Source of the DNA: Bacillota bacterium
Lineage (GTDB): Bacteria > Bacillota > Sulfobacillia > Sulfobacillales > Sulfobacillaceae
Assembly: GCA_021797825.1 (NCBI GenBank)
Contig: JAJZZA010000020.1
Coordinates: 1-47,572 of the forward strand
Direction: 5' to 3'
DNA: 47,572 nt
The stretch's first letter is position 1, and each line of letters starts with the position of its first letter. Position numbers and translations under genes: made by a program. Shown here in pieces: positions 26,335-34,600 of this stretch. Below the pieces are notes generated by a model. It was not told the DNA's origin and ran no database searches. It saw only the letters and a list, made by a program, of their open reading frames with translations.

Positions 26335-27732
26335 ATGGCCACCAAGCCGTTCGTCAGCGACGAATACCAATATGGGTTTAACGACGGGGATGTCGGCGTC
26401 CTCAAGTTTCAACGGGGACTGACGCGCACCACCGTTGAAAACATCTCCCGGATTAAGCAGGAACCGCCGTGGATGCTGGACTTTCGCCTCCACGCGCTGG
26501 ATGTTTTCTGGAAGAAACCGATGCCGGGATGGGGAGCCAATCTCAAACCCCTGAACTTCGACGACATCGTCTACTACGTCAAGCCGTCCGAAAACCAGGG
26601 ACGCACCTGGGAAGACGTCCCGCAGGCGATCAAAGACACCTTTGAGCGGTTGGGCATCCCGGAAGCCGAGCGCAAGTTTCTGGCGGGCGTGTCCGCCCAG
26701 TACGAATCCGAGGTGGTCTATCACAGCATCCGCCGGGATCTGCAGGAAAAGGGCATTATCTTTACCGACACCGACTCCGCCTTGCGCGAATATCCGGAGA
26801 TCTTCCGGGAATACTTCGGCACCATCATCCCGCCCGAGGACAATAAGTTCGCGGCCCTGAACTCGGCGGTCTGGTCAGGCGGCTCGTTTGTCTACATCCC
26901 TAAAGGGGTTAAGACCGACATCCCCTTGCAGGCCTATTTCCGCATTAACTCGGAGAACATGGGGCAGTTTGAACGCACGCTCATCATCGCCGAGGACGAC
27001 TCCTTCGGACACTATGTGGAAGGCTGCACGGCGCCGATCTACGCCAGTGAATCGCTGCACTCGGCCGTCGTGGAAATCATCGTCAAGGATAACGCGCGCA
27101 TGCGCTACACCACGGTCCAAAACTGGGCCCCCAACGTGTATAACTTGGTGACCAAACGGGCCGTCGCCTACCAGAACGCCACCATGGAATGGGTGGACGG
27201 CAACATCGGATCCAAAGTCACGATGAAGTATCCGGCCGTCTATCTGCTCGGGGAAGGGGCCAAGGGCATGGTGCTGTCGATTGCCGTATCCGGCAAAGGC
27301 CAGCATCAAGACACCGGCGCCAAAATGATCCATGCCGCGCCCAACACCACCTCGACGGTGCTGTCAAAGTCCATCAGCCAACATGGCGGCAAGACCACGT
27401 ACCGGGGATTGGTACACTTCGCCAAAAATGCCGATGCGGCCAAGTCCAACGTCAAATGCGACACCCTGCTGCTCGATGACCTGTCCACCTCGGATACCAT
27501 TCCGTACAGTGAAGTCGAAAACGCCAACGCGGAAATGGAGCATGAAGCCACGGTGACCCGGGTCAGCGAGGAGGCCCTATTCTATTTGACCAGCCGCGGA
27601 CTGAGCGAGGAAGAGGCCACCCGCATGATCGTCATGGGGTTCATTGAGCCCTTTACCCGGGAGCTCCCCATGGAGTTTGCGGTCGAGATGAACCGCCTCA
27701 TCAAGTTTGAGATGGAAGGGGCTATCGGATAG
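26335..27732 (+). CDS. sufB: Fe-S cluster assembly protein SufB
   Basis: Main scaffold on which the cluster is built. 465 residues, normal length. Recognisable blocks: [80 protein letters not shown] (candidate cluster Cys), [20 protein letters not shown], and [31 protein letters not shown] before the ATG. An 87-base gap separates it from sufU. Its TAG shares one base with the GTG of the Rieske gene. Confidence 0.97.
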   Translation: MATKPFVSDEYQYGFNDGDVGVLKFQRGLTRTTVENISRIKQEPPWMLDFRLHALDVFWKKPMPGWGANLKPLNFDDIVYYVKPSENQGRTWEDVPQAIKDTFERLGIPEAERKFLAGVSAQYESEVVYHSIRRDLQEKGIIFTDTDSALREYPEIFREYFGTIIPPEDNKFAALNSAVWSGGSFVYIPKGVKTDIPLQAYFRINSENMGQFERTLIIAEDDSFGHYVEGCTAPIYASESLHSAVVEIIVKDNARMRYTTVQNWAPNVYNLVTKRAVAYQNATMEWVDGNIGSKVTMKYPAVYLLGEGAKGMVLSIAVSGKGQHQDTGAKMIHAAPNTTSTVLSKSISQHGGKTTYRGLVHFAKNADAAKSNVKCDTLLLDDLSTSDTIPYSEVENANAEMEHEATVTRVSEEALFYLTSRGLSEEEATRMIVMGFIEPFTRELPMEFAVEMNRLIKFEMEGAIG

Positions 27733-28043
27733 TGGCCTGGACAAGAGCGGCAGCGCTCGCCGAATTGACGGACGGCTGCCCGTTGCTGGCGATCGTGGGC
27801 GATGAAGAGGTTGCGTTATATCGGGTAAACGGTGCGGTGTATGCCACCGACGACCTGTGCAGCCACGCCGAGGCCTCCCTGGCCGAAGGCGATCTGCGCG
27901 GCTATATTATCGAGTGCCCGCGCCATGGCGGTGCCTTCGACATCCGAACCGGCGAGCCCAAGCATTTCCCGGCTTTTTCCCCGATTCGCACGTTCCCGGT
28001 AAAAATCGAAGAGGGCAGCATCTGGATCGATACCGAAGCCTAA
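27732..28043 (+). CDS. Rieske-type [2Fe-2S] ferredoxin
   Basis: 103 residues with the Rieske cluster ligands C43-x-H45 (DLCSHAEASL) and C62-x2-H65 (ECPRHGGAFD), like small ferredoxins of non-haem iron oxygenases and NirD. The start GTG overlaps the sufB stop by one base, so the gene is translationally tied to the Suf machinery. A Rieske protein at this place occurs in other Gram-positive suf operons; its role there (electron donor or cluster-assembly helper) is not established. Confidence 0.92.
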   Translation: MAWTRAAALAELTDGCPLLAIVGDEEVALYRVNGAVYATDDLCSHAEASLAEGDLRGYIIECPRHGGAFDIRTGEPKHFPAFSPIRTFPVKIEEGSIWIDTEA

Positions 28044-28045
28044 GC

Positions 28046-28086
28046 CCCACCTACCGCAGGAGGCGCGGCCTCCTGCGGTAGGTGGG
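28046..28086. terminator. Very strong hairpin after the suf operon
   Basis: A perfect 19-bp stem beginning CCCACCTACCGC, with a GCG loop, directly follows the Rieske stop codon and faces the convergent PLP-enzyme gene. No clear T-run follows on either strand, so it may serve both directions or protect mRNA 3' ends. Confidence 0.7.
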
Positions 28087-28156
28087 TTGGGTTAAAAGGT
28101 GTGCGGGCAGCCAGGACCATAATCAGGAGTCGGCTGACGCCCGTCGGCGGTTTGGT

Positions 28157-29383
28157 CTAACGGCTGGATGTGGGAGCCATCGCCACTGCAGCACGGGTGG
28201 CGGTCAGCAGGTCCTTGACGATGTCGTCGGGATTTTCAATCCCGACCGCAATCCGCACAGTTCCGTCCCGGATCCCCATGGCGGCCAATTCCTCGGCGGT
28301 CTGGTTGCGATGGGATGCAATGCGCGGGTAAAGGCACAAGGTGTACACGTCGCCGACTGTGGTCGCCGATCCCACCAAATTGAGTCCTTTAAGAAACCGG
28401 AACACCAGGTCGCGCGGGCCCGGCAGGTCGACCGTCACCACGGCTCCCCCCAAGCGCGCTCCAAACTGGCGCACCGCCAGCGCATGGGTAGGATGGTCCG
28501 GCAACAACGGGTGGTAGACGGCCGCAAACAAGCCGCTCGCGGCCAAGGCCCTGGCCACTTCTCGCGCGTTGTCGCATTGCCGCTCAAAACGGACCCCCAG
28601 TGTCTTCAGGCCGCGATGCAGCAACCAGGCTTCAAAGGGTCCCAGCACGCCTCCGCGGAGTTTTAAATACTGGTGCAAAGCGGAGGCATAGCCAATACCG
28701 CCCGCCACCACCCCACCCAAGGCATCCCCGTGTCCGCCGAGGTATTTGGTCGCGCTATGCACCACCAAATCGGCGCCCAGGTCAAGCGGGCGAACCATCA
28801 GCGGGGTAGCAAAGGTGTTGTCCACAATCACCTGACAGCCGGCCTGATGGCAGAGGTCGATCACCCGTTGCAGGTCGGGAACTTTGAGCAGCGGATTAGA
28901 CAGCGTCTCAAACAGCAGCCCCACCGGCTTGGCGTCGTTAAGCGCCCTGGCCAACGCCGCCAGGTCTGTCAAGTCAACCGCCAGCGTGCGCACGCCGCTC
29001 CGGCCCCACAAATTGTGCGTGAGATTGAGCGATGCCCCGTATAAGTCGCGGCTGATCAGCACCGCGTCGCCGCTCTTGACCCCGATGGCGTGCCAGGCGG
29101 CGTCGACCGCCGCCATGCCCGAGCCGAACGCCACAGCTTGGGCCGCGCCTTCCAAAGCGGCCACCGCGGACGCAAACGCCTCCACCGTCGGACTGCCATG
29201 GCGGCCATAGGTATACCCTTCCTCGTCCCCGGCCAAAATCGCGTCCATCCGCTCCGGAGAGTCCACCCGGTAACTGGTGCTGGGAAAAATCGCCGGGGAC
29301 GTAGGAATCTGTTGCAGTGTGCTGTCGGGGTTTCCCGCGTGCACCAGCAATGTGTCCAGAGACACCGCAGCAAGCTCTTTCAT
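28157..29383 (-). CDS. Cys/Met-metabolism PLP enzyme (cystathionine gamma-synthase/lyase family)
   Basis: 408 residues of the MetB/MetC/MetY/MGL fold. [63 protein letters not shown] and the PLP-lysine block [20 protein letters not shown] are diagnostic. The riboswitch upstream responds to SAM, so a biosynthetic role in the methionine branch (cystathionine gamma-synthase or an acylhomoserine sulfhydrylase) is more likely than degradation. Sequence alone does not separate these activities or methionine gamma-lyase. No other met gene is adjacent. Confidence 0.85.
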   Translation of the reverse strand: MKELAAVSLDTLLVHAGNPDSTLQQIPTSPAIFPSTSYRVDSPERMDAILAGDEEGYTYGRHGSPTVEAFASAVAALEGAAQAVAFGSGMAAVDAAWHAIGVKSGDAVLISRDLYGASLNLTHNLWGRSGVRTLAVDLTDLAALARALNDAKPVGLLFETLSNPLLKVPDLQRVIDLCHQAGCQVIVDNTFATPLMVRPLDLGADLVVHSATKYLGGHGDALGGVVAGGIGYASALHQYLKLRGGVLGPFEAWLLHRGLKTLGVRFERQCDNAREVARALAASGLFAAVYHPLLPDHPTHALAVRQFGARLGGAVVTVDLPGPRDLVFRFLKGLNLVGSATTVGDVYTLCLYPRIASHRNQTAEELAAMGIRDGTVRIAVGIENPDDIVKDLLTATRAAVAMAPTSSR

Positions 29384-29452
29384 TCCGGACGTCCCGCCTT
29401 TCCAACCCTCGTAAAATGTGTTCTGACCCTGTAGCGGGCCGGCCTGACCCCG

Positions 29453-29482
29453 AAAAAATTCTGCCTCCCGAAAGGGAGGCAG
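29453..29482 (-). terminator. Riboswitch-controlled intrinsic terminator
   Basis: On the minus strand CTGCCTCCC / GGGAGGCAG with a TTTC loop is followed by AA and six T (29458-29453). It lies between the SAM-I aptamer and the PLP-enzyme gene, so high SAM should favour premature termination. Confidence 0.9.
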
Positions 29483-29495
29483 GAATACCTGACTT

Positions 29496-29600
29496 CCCCC
29501 TCATCTTGAAAGACCGCGTCTTTCAGGAATTGGCACCCGCAGACTTCTCGGGTTGCCGGGCTTCATCGGGCCAGTCCCTCCGCCACTCTGGATAAGAGGG
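29496..29600 (-). promoter_or_regulatory. SAM-I (S-box) riboswitch
   Basis: Reading leftward the aptamer shows the S-box core: CTCTTATCCAGAGTGGCGGA, GGGACTGGCCC, GATGAAGCCCGGCAACC, and GGTGCCAATTCC. P1 is formed by 29600-29591 with 29505-29497. It is directly followed by the terminator at 29453-29482 and then by the Cys/Met PLP-enzyme gene. The class is well established as a transcriptional OFF switch on SAM. Confidence 0.95.
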
Positions 29601-29909
29601 TCACATGTTCGTGACCAATATGCTATTGTGCGCATGGTATCACACCAAGCGGAAGTCGGCAATCCCCGTTCTGACCGGAACACCCGCCGATGAGTTCCCG
29701 GTGCCACGCCAAGCGGCGCCCCTCGCCGTGCACGGCGTAAGACGGCCTGCGGCACCCGCCATATTCCTGGCGGGTAAGGCTATAGCTTTTGCGGCGGGTT
29801 TGATAAGATCACGGGGAGATAGCCGAGCATGTGGAACGAGCCGCTGCGGTGAGATCCGGCCAACCTTCGGGTGGCCAACTTTGCCCACAGAAAGAGAGGC
29901 GCATCAGGG
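29601..29909. other. Divergent intergenic region with three hairpins/palindromes
   Basis: Between the SAM riboswitch and the GalT-like gene. It holds a 14-bp palindrome CGCCGTGCACGGCG (29724-29737), a stem ACCCGCC/GGCGGGT with an 8-nt loop (29754-29775), and a UUCG-capped hairpin GGCC(A)ACC/GGT GGCC (29858-29876) about 33 bases before the GalT-like start. A weak leftward promoter (TTGGTG-17-TAGCAT) lies around 29618-29648. No ORF is convincing. Confidence 0.45.
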
Positions 29910-30938
29910 ATGGATTTCGAGCGGATTCCGAGGACCACCCGCTTTCTGGACCCCCGCCAGAATTACAGCGAGACCAGCATTGAAAGCGAGATTCGTCGCG
30001 ACCCGTTAACCAAATTGAGCGGACGCATCGCCCATTTTGCCGGCGCGCAATTTCCCGAACTGGACCTCGAAGAATTGTCCCGTCTTTCCCTTTCGCACGG
30101 ACCCTGTCCATTTTGCCCGGAATTGGTGGAAAAGGTCACCCCCAAATTCCCGACCGCCATTCACTGGGAAGGACGCTTTCATCGCGGCGAAGCCATTGTT
30201 TTTCCCAATCTTTCCCCCTACGACACCCATAGCGCGGTGACGGCGATGACCACGGCCCATTTAGCGCCGGTTCGAGCCTTAACCCCGGAGCGCCTGCAAA
30301 ACGCGTTTGGGGTGTCCGTGGAGTACTTTCGCGCCGTCCAACGGGCTGAGCATCACATGGGTTACGGGCTGATTTCATGGAATTACATGCCCATGGCCGG
30401 GGCCAGTCTGCTGCATCCCCATCTGCAGATTTACGCGACCGATCATCCGGGCAATTTCCTGGGGGCGGAGATCCATGCGGGAAAAGCCTACCGGCAGCGG
30501 ACCGGCCGCTTATTTTGGGAAGACTTGGTGGCGGAAGAGAAACAACGGGGTGAGCGCTATTTAGGCACCATGGGCCAAACCATCTGGCTGGTGCCATTTG
30601 TCCCGCAAAGTTTTATCGGCGATGTGCAGGCCGTCTTTCCCGACCGGTTCTCGATTTTAGATCTGACGGAAGACGACATTGCACAGTTTTGTCAGGGATT
30701 GACGGCGATTTTCCGCTTTATGGAGAACCGTCATATTTATAGCTTCAACGTCGGCTTTTTCCCGGGTCAAGGGCCCGAGGACGCCACCTGGGTGCATGCC
30801 CGGGTGTCCTTTCGCGGCATGTTCAACCCCCTGCTCCGCTCCGCCGACGTCTCCGCCATTCGCCAACTGTATGACGAGCCGTTCACCACCATCAAGCCCG
30901 AAGAATTGGCGCACGAACTGCGTCCGCACTTTCATTAA
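29910..30938 (+). CDS. Galactose-1-phosphate uridylyltransferase-like protein
   Basis: 342 residues from the ATG at 29910 (MDFERIPRTTRFLDPRQNY). A CxxC zinc pair (GPCPFCPEL) and the nucleotidyl-transfer site GASLLHPHLQIYA are typical of the GalT branch of the HIT superfamily; the HPHxQ Gln distinguishes transferases from HIT hydrolases. N- and C-terminal halves look like the two HIT repeats of GalT. No galK, galE or other Leloir gene is near, so the natural nucleotide sugar is uncertain. Plus-strand orphan between the riboswitch and the sigK fragment. Confidence 0.75.
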   Translation: MDFERIPRTTRFLDPRQNYSETSIESEIRRDPLTKLSGRIAHFAGAQFPELDLEELSRLSLSHGPCPFCPELVEKVTPKFPTAIHWEGRFHRGEAIVFPNLSPYDTHSAVTAMTTAHLAPVRALTPERLQNAFGVSVEYFRAVQRAEHHMGYGLISWNYMPMAGASLLHPHLQIYATDHPGNFLGAEIHAGKAYRQRTGRLFWEDLVAEEKQRGERYLGTMGQTIWLVPFVPQSFIGDVQAVFPDRFSILDLTEDDIAQFCQGLTAIFRFMENRHIYSFNVGFFPGQGPEDATWVHARVSFRGMFNPLLRSADVSAIRQLYDEPFTTIKPEELAHELRPHFH

Positions 30939-30949
30939 GCAGAACGCGC

Positions 30950-30968
30950 GGGGCGGCCTGGCCGCCCC
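30950..30968. terminator. Hairpin after the GalT-like gene
   Basis: GGGGCGG (30950-30956) pairs with CCGCCCC (30962-30968) around a 5-nt loop, 11 bases after the stop codon. No T-run follows. The remaining bases to 31185 are GC-rich with no ORF or RNA recognised. Confidence 0.45.
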
Positions 30969-31185
30969 CTGCCGCGGACCCCCTCGAGGCTCCCACCGGC
31001 AGAGACCGGATCCGAGCGGCGGCCGCGGCCCTTAAACGCCGCGCAGTCATTCGGGCACGGCCGCCCGGCTCCGGGCAGACCAAGCCCCAGCCAGCGGCGC
31101 CATTTTTCCCCGGCGTGCAAGACCCGCGCCGGGCGGACGCCGCAGTCGGAACGGACCGCAACCTCGGACCCGCCCGCTTTTCCCG

Positions 31186-31578
31186 TTATTTTTTTTTGTC
31201 GGCCTGTGCTGCTTCCCCGTCGCTCAGTTCCTGCAAGATCTTACGGACCGCCCGCTTTTCAATTCGGGAAACATAGCTTCGCGAAATTCCCAGTTTAACC
31301 GCAATGTCCCGCTGGGTCAGGCGGGGATGACCATTTAACCCAAACCGCAGATCGATGACCAATCGCTCTTTGCGGGTCAGCGACAGCACAAATTTGCGCA
31401 CCCATTCCATCACCACCGCCAGTTCGACCGTATCGGGAACAATATCGGCATCGGTTCCGAGCACATCCAGCAGCGAAATTTCATTGCCTTCCCGGTCAAC
31501 CCCGATGGGGTCATAGAGGCCTACCTCCCGGCTGTTTTTCTTGCGGGCGCGAAGGTGCATCAACACTTCGCCATTGAT
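31186..31578 (-). pseudogene. sigK: 3' half of sigma-K (SpoIIIC-like), lacking the 5' half
   Basis: Mother-cell sporulation sigma factor, C-terminal half only. From INGEVLMHLRARKK on, the translation follows SigK: YDPIGVDREGNEISLLDVLG, LTRKERLVIDLRFGLNG, then the region 4.2 helix-turn-helix TQRDIAVKLGISRSYVSRIE with KRAVRKIL, ending in Lys-rich ADKKK. Upstream of Ile-Asn the similarity stops abruptly although the frame stays open into lipA. SigK regions 1.2-2.4 are absent from the whole window. B. subtilis sigK is interrupted by the skin element at this spot (CIENE|ILMHLR). No convincing SD precedes the ATG at 31560, arguing against a separate gene. Confidence 0.85.
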
Positions 31579-31718
31579 GCCGGCTGGCGGCGGAAATTCG
31601 TGGCTGGCGCCCCATTTGCCGCCAACCGCTGCCCGGGCGAGGACCGCCGGCACGCTTTTCGACCCGGCTTGCCGACAACCCGCGATGGCCATCCCCCAGC
31701 CTGGGCGTCTCCCCGCGG

Positions 31719-33239
31719 CTAGCTTAAGCGGGGGCGGGCCGCGGTCGGGGACCCCGCAAAGCGTTCCGCGCGGTAGGAGCTGCGCACCAAAGGACCGGCT
31801 GTCACGTCCACAAAACCCATGGTGAGCGCAATCTCTCGGTACCACCCGAACTCCACCGGATGGACATATTCCATCAGCGGCGCGTGCCGGTCGGACGGCG
31901 GCAAGTACTGGCCCAGGGTCAAAAAATCGCACCCCGCGCGCCGCAGCTCCGCGAATTCGCGGATAACCTCACCGCGCGTCTCGCCCAGGCCCAAGATGAT
32001 GCCGCTCTTGGTGGATAACCCCAGGCGTTTGGCGTACTCGAGCACCCCGAGCGTCCTCCGGTAATTCTTTCGCGGCTGGATCGCCGGGTAAAGCCGCGGC
32101 ACGGTCTCCAGATTGTGATTAAGCACATCGGGGCGCGCTTGACAAACGGCGTGCAATGCCGCCAGGTTCCCGGCAAAATCCGGAATGAGGACTTCAATCG
32201 TCGCCACCGGCAGGCGCTGCCGCAGAGCCTGGATGGTGCTCACAAAATGGCCGGCGCCGCCGTCGGCCAAATCGTCGCGAGCCACCGCAGTGACCACCAC
32301 ATGGCGCAAGCCCAATTGCGCGGCCGCAGCGGCCACTCGCTGCGGCTCCTTTGCTTGCAGTGGCTGCGGTCGTCCGCTGGCCACCCCGCAAAACCGGCAG
32401 TGGCGGGTGCAAACCGCGCCGCCGATCATAAAGGTGGCGGTCCCGGCGCCCCAACATTCGCCGAGGTTCGGACACAGCGCGGCCTCGCATACGGTGTGTA
32501 AATCCCGCTGGCGCAACAACGCCTGCAATCTTTCTACGGCCGCCCCTTGCGGAGCCGGCGCGCTCAGCCCGGGCGCGGTTTGAAAACCCCACGCCCAGGT
32601 CGCCGCGTCCGGTTTTCCCTCCAGCGCCACCCATTCGTCAAACCACCACCGCGCAATGACGTCCAGGCTATGGGATTGCCCGGTGACGGCGGCAATCGAG
32701 ATGACCCCGCGATCGGCCAGGCCACACGGCACAATTTGACCGAACGCCGTTAAATCCGTGGTGACGTTTAACGCCAATCCATGGTAGGTAACATCATCTT
32801 GGCTGGCCAGCCCGATGGCCGCAATTTTATCCGTGCCCACCCACACCCCGGGATATTGCGGGTGCCGCTCGGCCACAACCCCCAACCGGCGCAAGAGCCG
32901 GATGGTCGCCTCTTCCAAGCGATCCGCCACCTCGTGCAGTTGGCCCGGTCCGACACGCATGATGGGATACACCACCATTTGACCGGGGCCATGGTATGTC
33001 GCCCGGCCGCCCCGATCGGTTGATACCAGATCCGTCCCTTTGACCTTTAGTGACTCTTCAGCGACGCGCACATCCTCGGTGCCTCCTCCCCGTCCCAAGG
33101 TAATGGTCGGGGGGTGTTCGACCCACAGCAACAGGTTGCCGACCTCGTCAGCAGCCCGTAAGGCGCGATAGGCCCGTTGCAAGGCGAAGGCCTGGCGATA
33201 GTCCAGCCGTCCGCAGCGGATGACAGTCCACCCGGTCAT
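31719..33239 (-). CDS. LipB-LipA fusion: octanoyltransferase plus lipoyl synthase in one ORF
   Basis: 506 residues with no internal stop. Residues 1 to about 225 are LipB: STDRGGRATYHGPGQMVVYP, the catalytic Lys in TDKIAAIGLA, YHGLALNV and catalytic Cys in QIVPCGLADRG. From about residue 245 it is LipA: auxiliary-cluster Cys in LHTVCEAALCPNLGECWG, radical-SAM CTRHCRFCGVASGRP, TAVARDDLADGGAGHF, VLNHNLETVPRLYP and the terminal VRSSYRAERF. The usual KPxWL start of LipA is replaced by a short Ala/Pro linker. It would attach octanoate from ACP and then insert both sulfurs. ATGA overlap with the E3 gene places it in the dehydrogenase operon. Confidence 0.93.
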   Translation of the reverse strand: MTGWTVIRCGRLDYRQAFALQRAYRALRAADEVGNLLLWVEHPPTITLGRGGGTEDVRVAEESLKVKGTDLVSTDRGGRATYHGPGQMVVYPIMRVGPGQLHEVADRLEEATIRLLRRLGVVAERHPQYPGVWVGTDKIAAIGLASQDDVTYHGLALNVTTDLTAFGQIVPCGLADRGVISIAAVTGQSHSLDVIARWWFDEWVALEGKPDAATWAWGFQTAPGLSAPAPQGAAVERLQALLRQRDLHTVCEAALCPNLGECWGAGTATFMIGGAVCTRHCRFCGVASGRPQPLQAKEPQRVAAAAAQLGLRHVVVTAVARDDLADGGAGHFVSTIQALRQRLPVATIEVLIPDFAGNLAALHAVCQARPDVLNHNLETVPRLYPAIQPRKNYRRTLGVLEYAKRLGLSTKSGIILGLGETRGEVIREFAELRRAGCDFLTLGQYLPPSDRHAPLMEYVHPVEFGWYREIALTMGFVDVTAGPLVRSSYRAERFAGSPTAARPRLS

Positions 33240-34600
33240 AGCTGCCGGGTCACCTCCCTGGCGGCGTCGGCCAGGGCCTCGGACACGGTGGGATGGCCAG
33301 GCAAAATCGCCGCCAAATCTTCCGCCAACCCCTCTAAACGCACCGCCAATGCCGCTTGTCCGATAATTTCCGAAGCCATCGGCGCCAACATGTGCACCCC
33401 CAGAATCTTGCCATAGCGCCGCTCGGCCACCACTTTAACCAAACCTTGGTTTTGATCGAGCAAAACCGCGCGGGCGTTAAAGGACAAATCCGCCTGACCC
33501 ACCACCACCTCATAGCCTTGCGCGGCCGCTTGGGCGGCCGTCAACCCGACGGCGGCCACTTCCGGCGCACAATGATAGACGCGGGCATGCCCCCGCGGAT
33601 CAAAATGGGCGGTCTCGCCCAAGGCGTTTCGCGCCGCCACCTCACCTTGTCCCCGGGCCCAATGCGAGAGCATGCGTCCTCCCGTCACGTCGCCGGCCGC
33701 CAACACCCCGGCCACCGGACTTTGTTGCCGGTCATCGGTGCGAATCGCGCCATCATCGCGCAGCGCTGCTTCGCCCAAGAGCGCTTGGCCCCGGGGCCGG
33801 CGGCAATCTGCCACCAAAAACCGATCGGCCCGGATCCGTTCTCCCGGCCCCACCGCCCAAATCGCCGGGGAATCGGATTCCAAGGAGCTTACCGGCCAGC
33901 CGGTGCGCACCTCGATGCCCGTTTCCGTCAGCAAAAACGCCAGCGCCTCGGCAATGTCGGCATCCTCTCCCGGCAATAACTGCGCGCCGGGTTCCAGCAA
34001 AATGACCTGGCTGCCCATCGCCCGAAAAAATTGCGCCCATTCCACCCCGATAAAAGATCCGCCGTACACGATGATGCGCCCGGGCAACTCCAGCATCCCC
34101 AGCGCATGGTCGGTGGTCCACACTTGCGACGCTTCGATGCCCGGAATTTTAGGCAAGCTAAAGGCCGCGCCCGTGGCCAGCAATACCGCCGAGGTTTTGA
34201 GCTCAGTGCCATGGGCGCCGTTGACCAAAACCACCGGTTGCGGTGCCAAGCTGAGGCTGGCGGTGCCCGCAAGATACGGCACCCGCAACTGCCCCAAAAA
34301 ATGAGCGGTGCCCCGGTAAAGATGCTGGACCAGGGCGTCGCGCGCGTCGATGATTTGGTCCCAAGCCGGCGCTCCCGCAGCATCCGGTATGCCCCAGCGA
34401 TGCCCCTGGGCCGCATCCAGGCGATGGCGCCGAATCTCCATGGTGGCGACCGTGGGCACACATCCCCGATGAAGACAGGTGCCACCGGCGAGCTCGCGGT
34501 CGATGAGAACCGCACTCGCCCCCAGCCGGGAGGCTTCCGCGGCAGCGGCAATCCCCGCCGGACCGGCCCCGACAATGATTAAATCGGCGTCGGCCGTCAT
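33236..34600 (-). CDS. Dihydrolipoamide dehydrogenase (E3)
   Basis: FAD disulfide oxidoreductase that reoxidises dihydrolipoyl groups. 454 residues: FAD site IIVGAGPAGIAAAAEASRLG, redox disulfide GGTCLHRGCVPT (two Cys separated by four), NAD-binding IIVYGGSFIGVEWAQFF, AAGDVTGGRMLSHWA and the C-terminal His-Glu region LPGHPTVSEALADA. The block after the second Cys (VPTVA) departs from the usual IPSK. ATGA overlaps with both E2 and the LipB-LipA gene. It may also serve the glycine cleavage system, which has no L-protein gene in its cluster. Confidence 0.93.
   Translation of the reverse strand: MTADADLIIVGAGPAGIAAAAEASRLGASAVLIDRELAGGTCLHRGCVPTVATMEIRRHRLDAAQGHRWGIPDAAGAPAWDQIIDARDALVQHLYRGTAHFLGQLRVPYLAGTASLSLAPQPVVLVNGAHGTELKTSAVLLATGAAFSLPKIPGIEASQVWTTDHALGMLELPGRIIVYGGSFIGVEWAQFFRAMGSQVILLEPGAQLLPGEDADIAEALAFLLTETGIEVRTGWPVSSLESDSPAIWAVGPGERIRADRFLVADCRRPRGQALLGEAALRDDGAIRTDDRQQSPVAGVLAAGDVTGGRMLSHWARGQGEVAARNALGETAHFDPRGHARVYHCAPEVAAVGLTAAQAAAQGYEVVVGQADLSFNARAVLLDQNQGLVKVVAERRYGKILGVHMLAPMASEIIGQAALAVRLEGLAEDLAAILPGHPTVSEALADAAREVTRQL

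Noticed and set aside
28657-28700. Further small genes on the plus strand opposite the Cys/Met PLP enzyme
   Set aside because: They are high-GC antisense frames of a gene with complete PLP motifs and have no SD.
31558-31932. Full-length sigma factor gene reading from inside lipA
   Set aside because: The extra N-terminal residues are the out-of-frame complement of lipA and show no sigma-factor region; similarity starts only at INGEVLMHLR.
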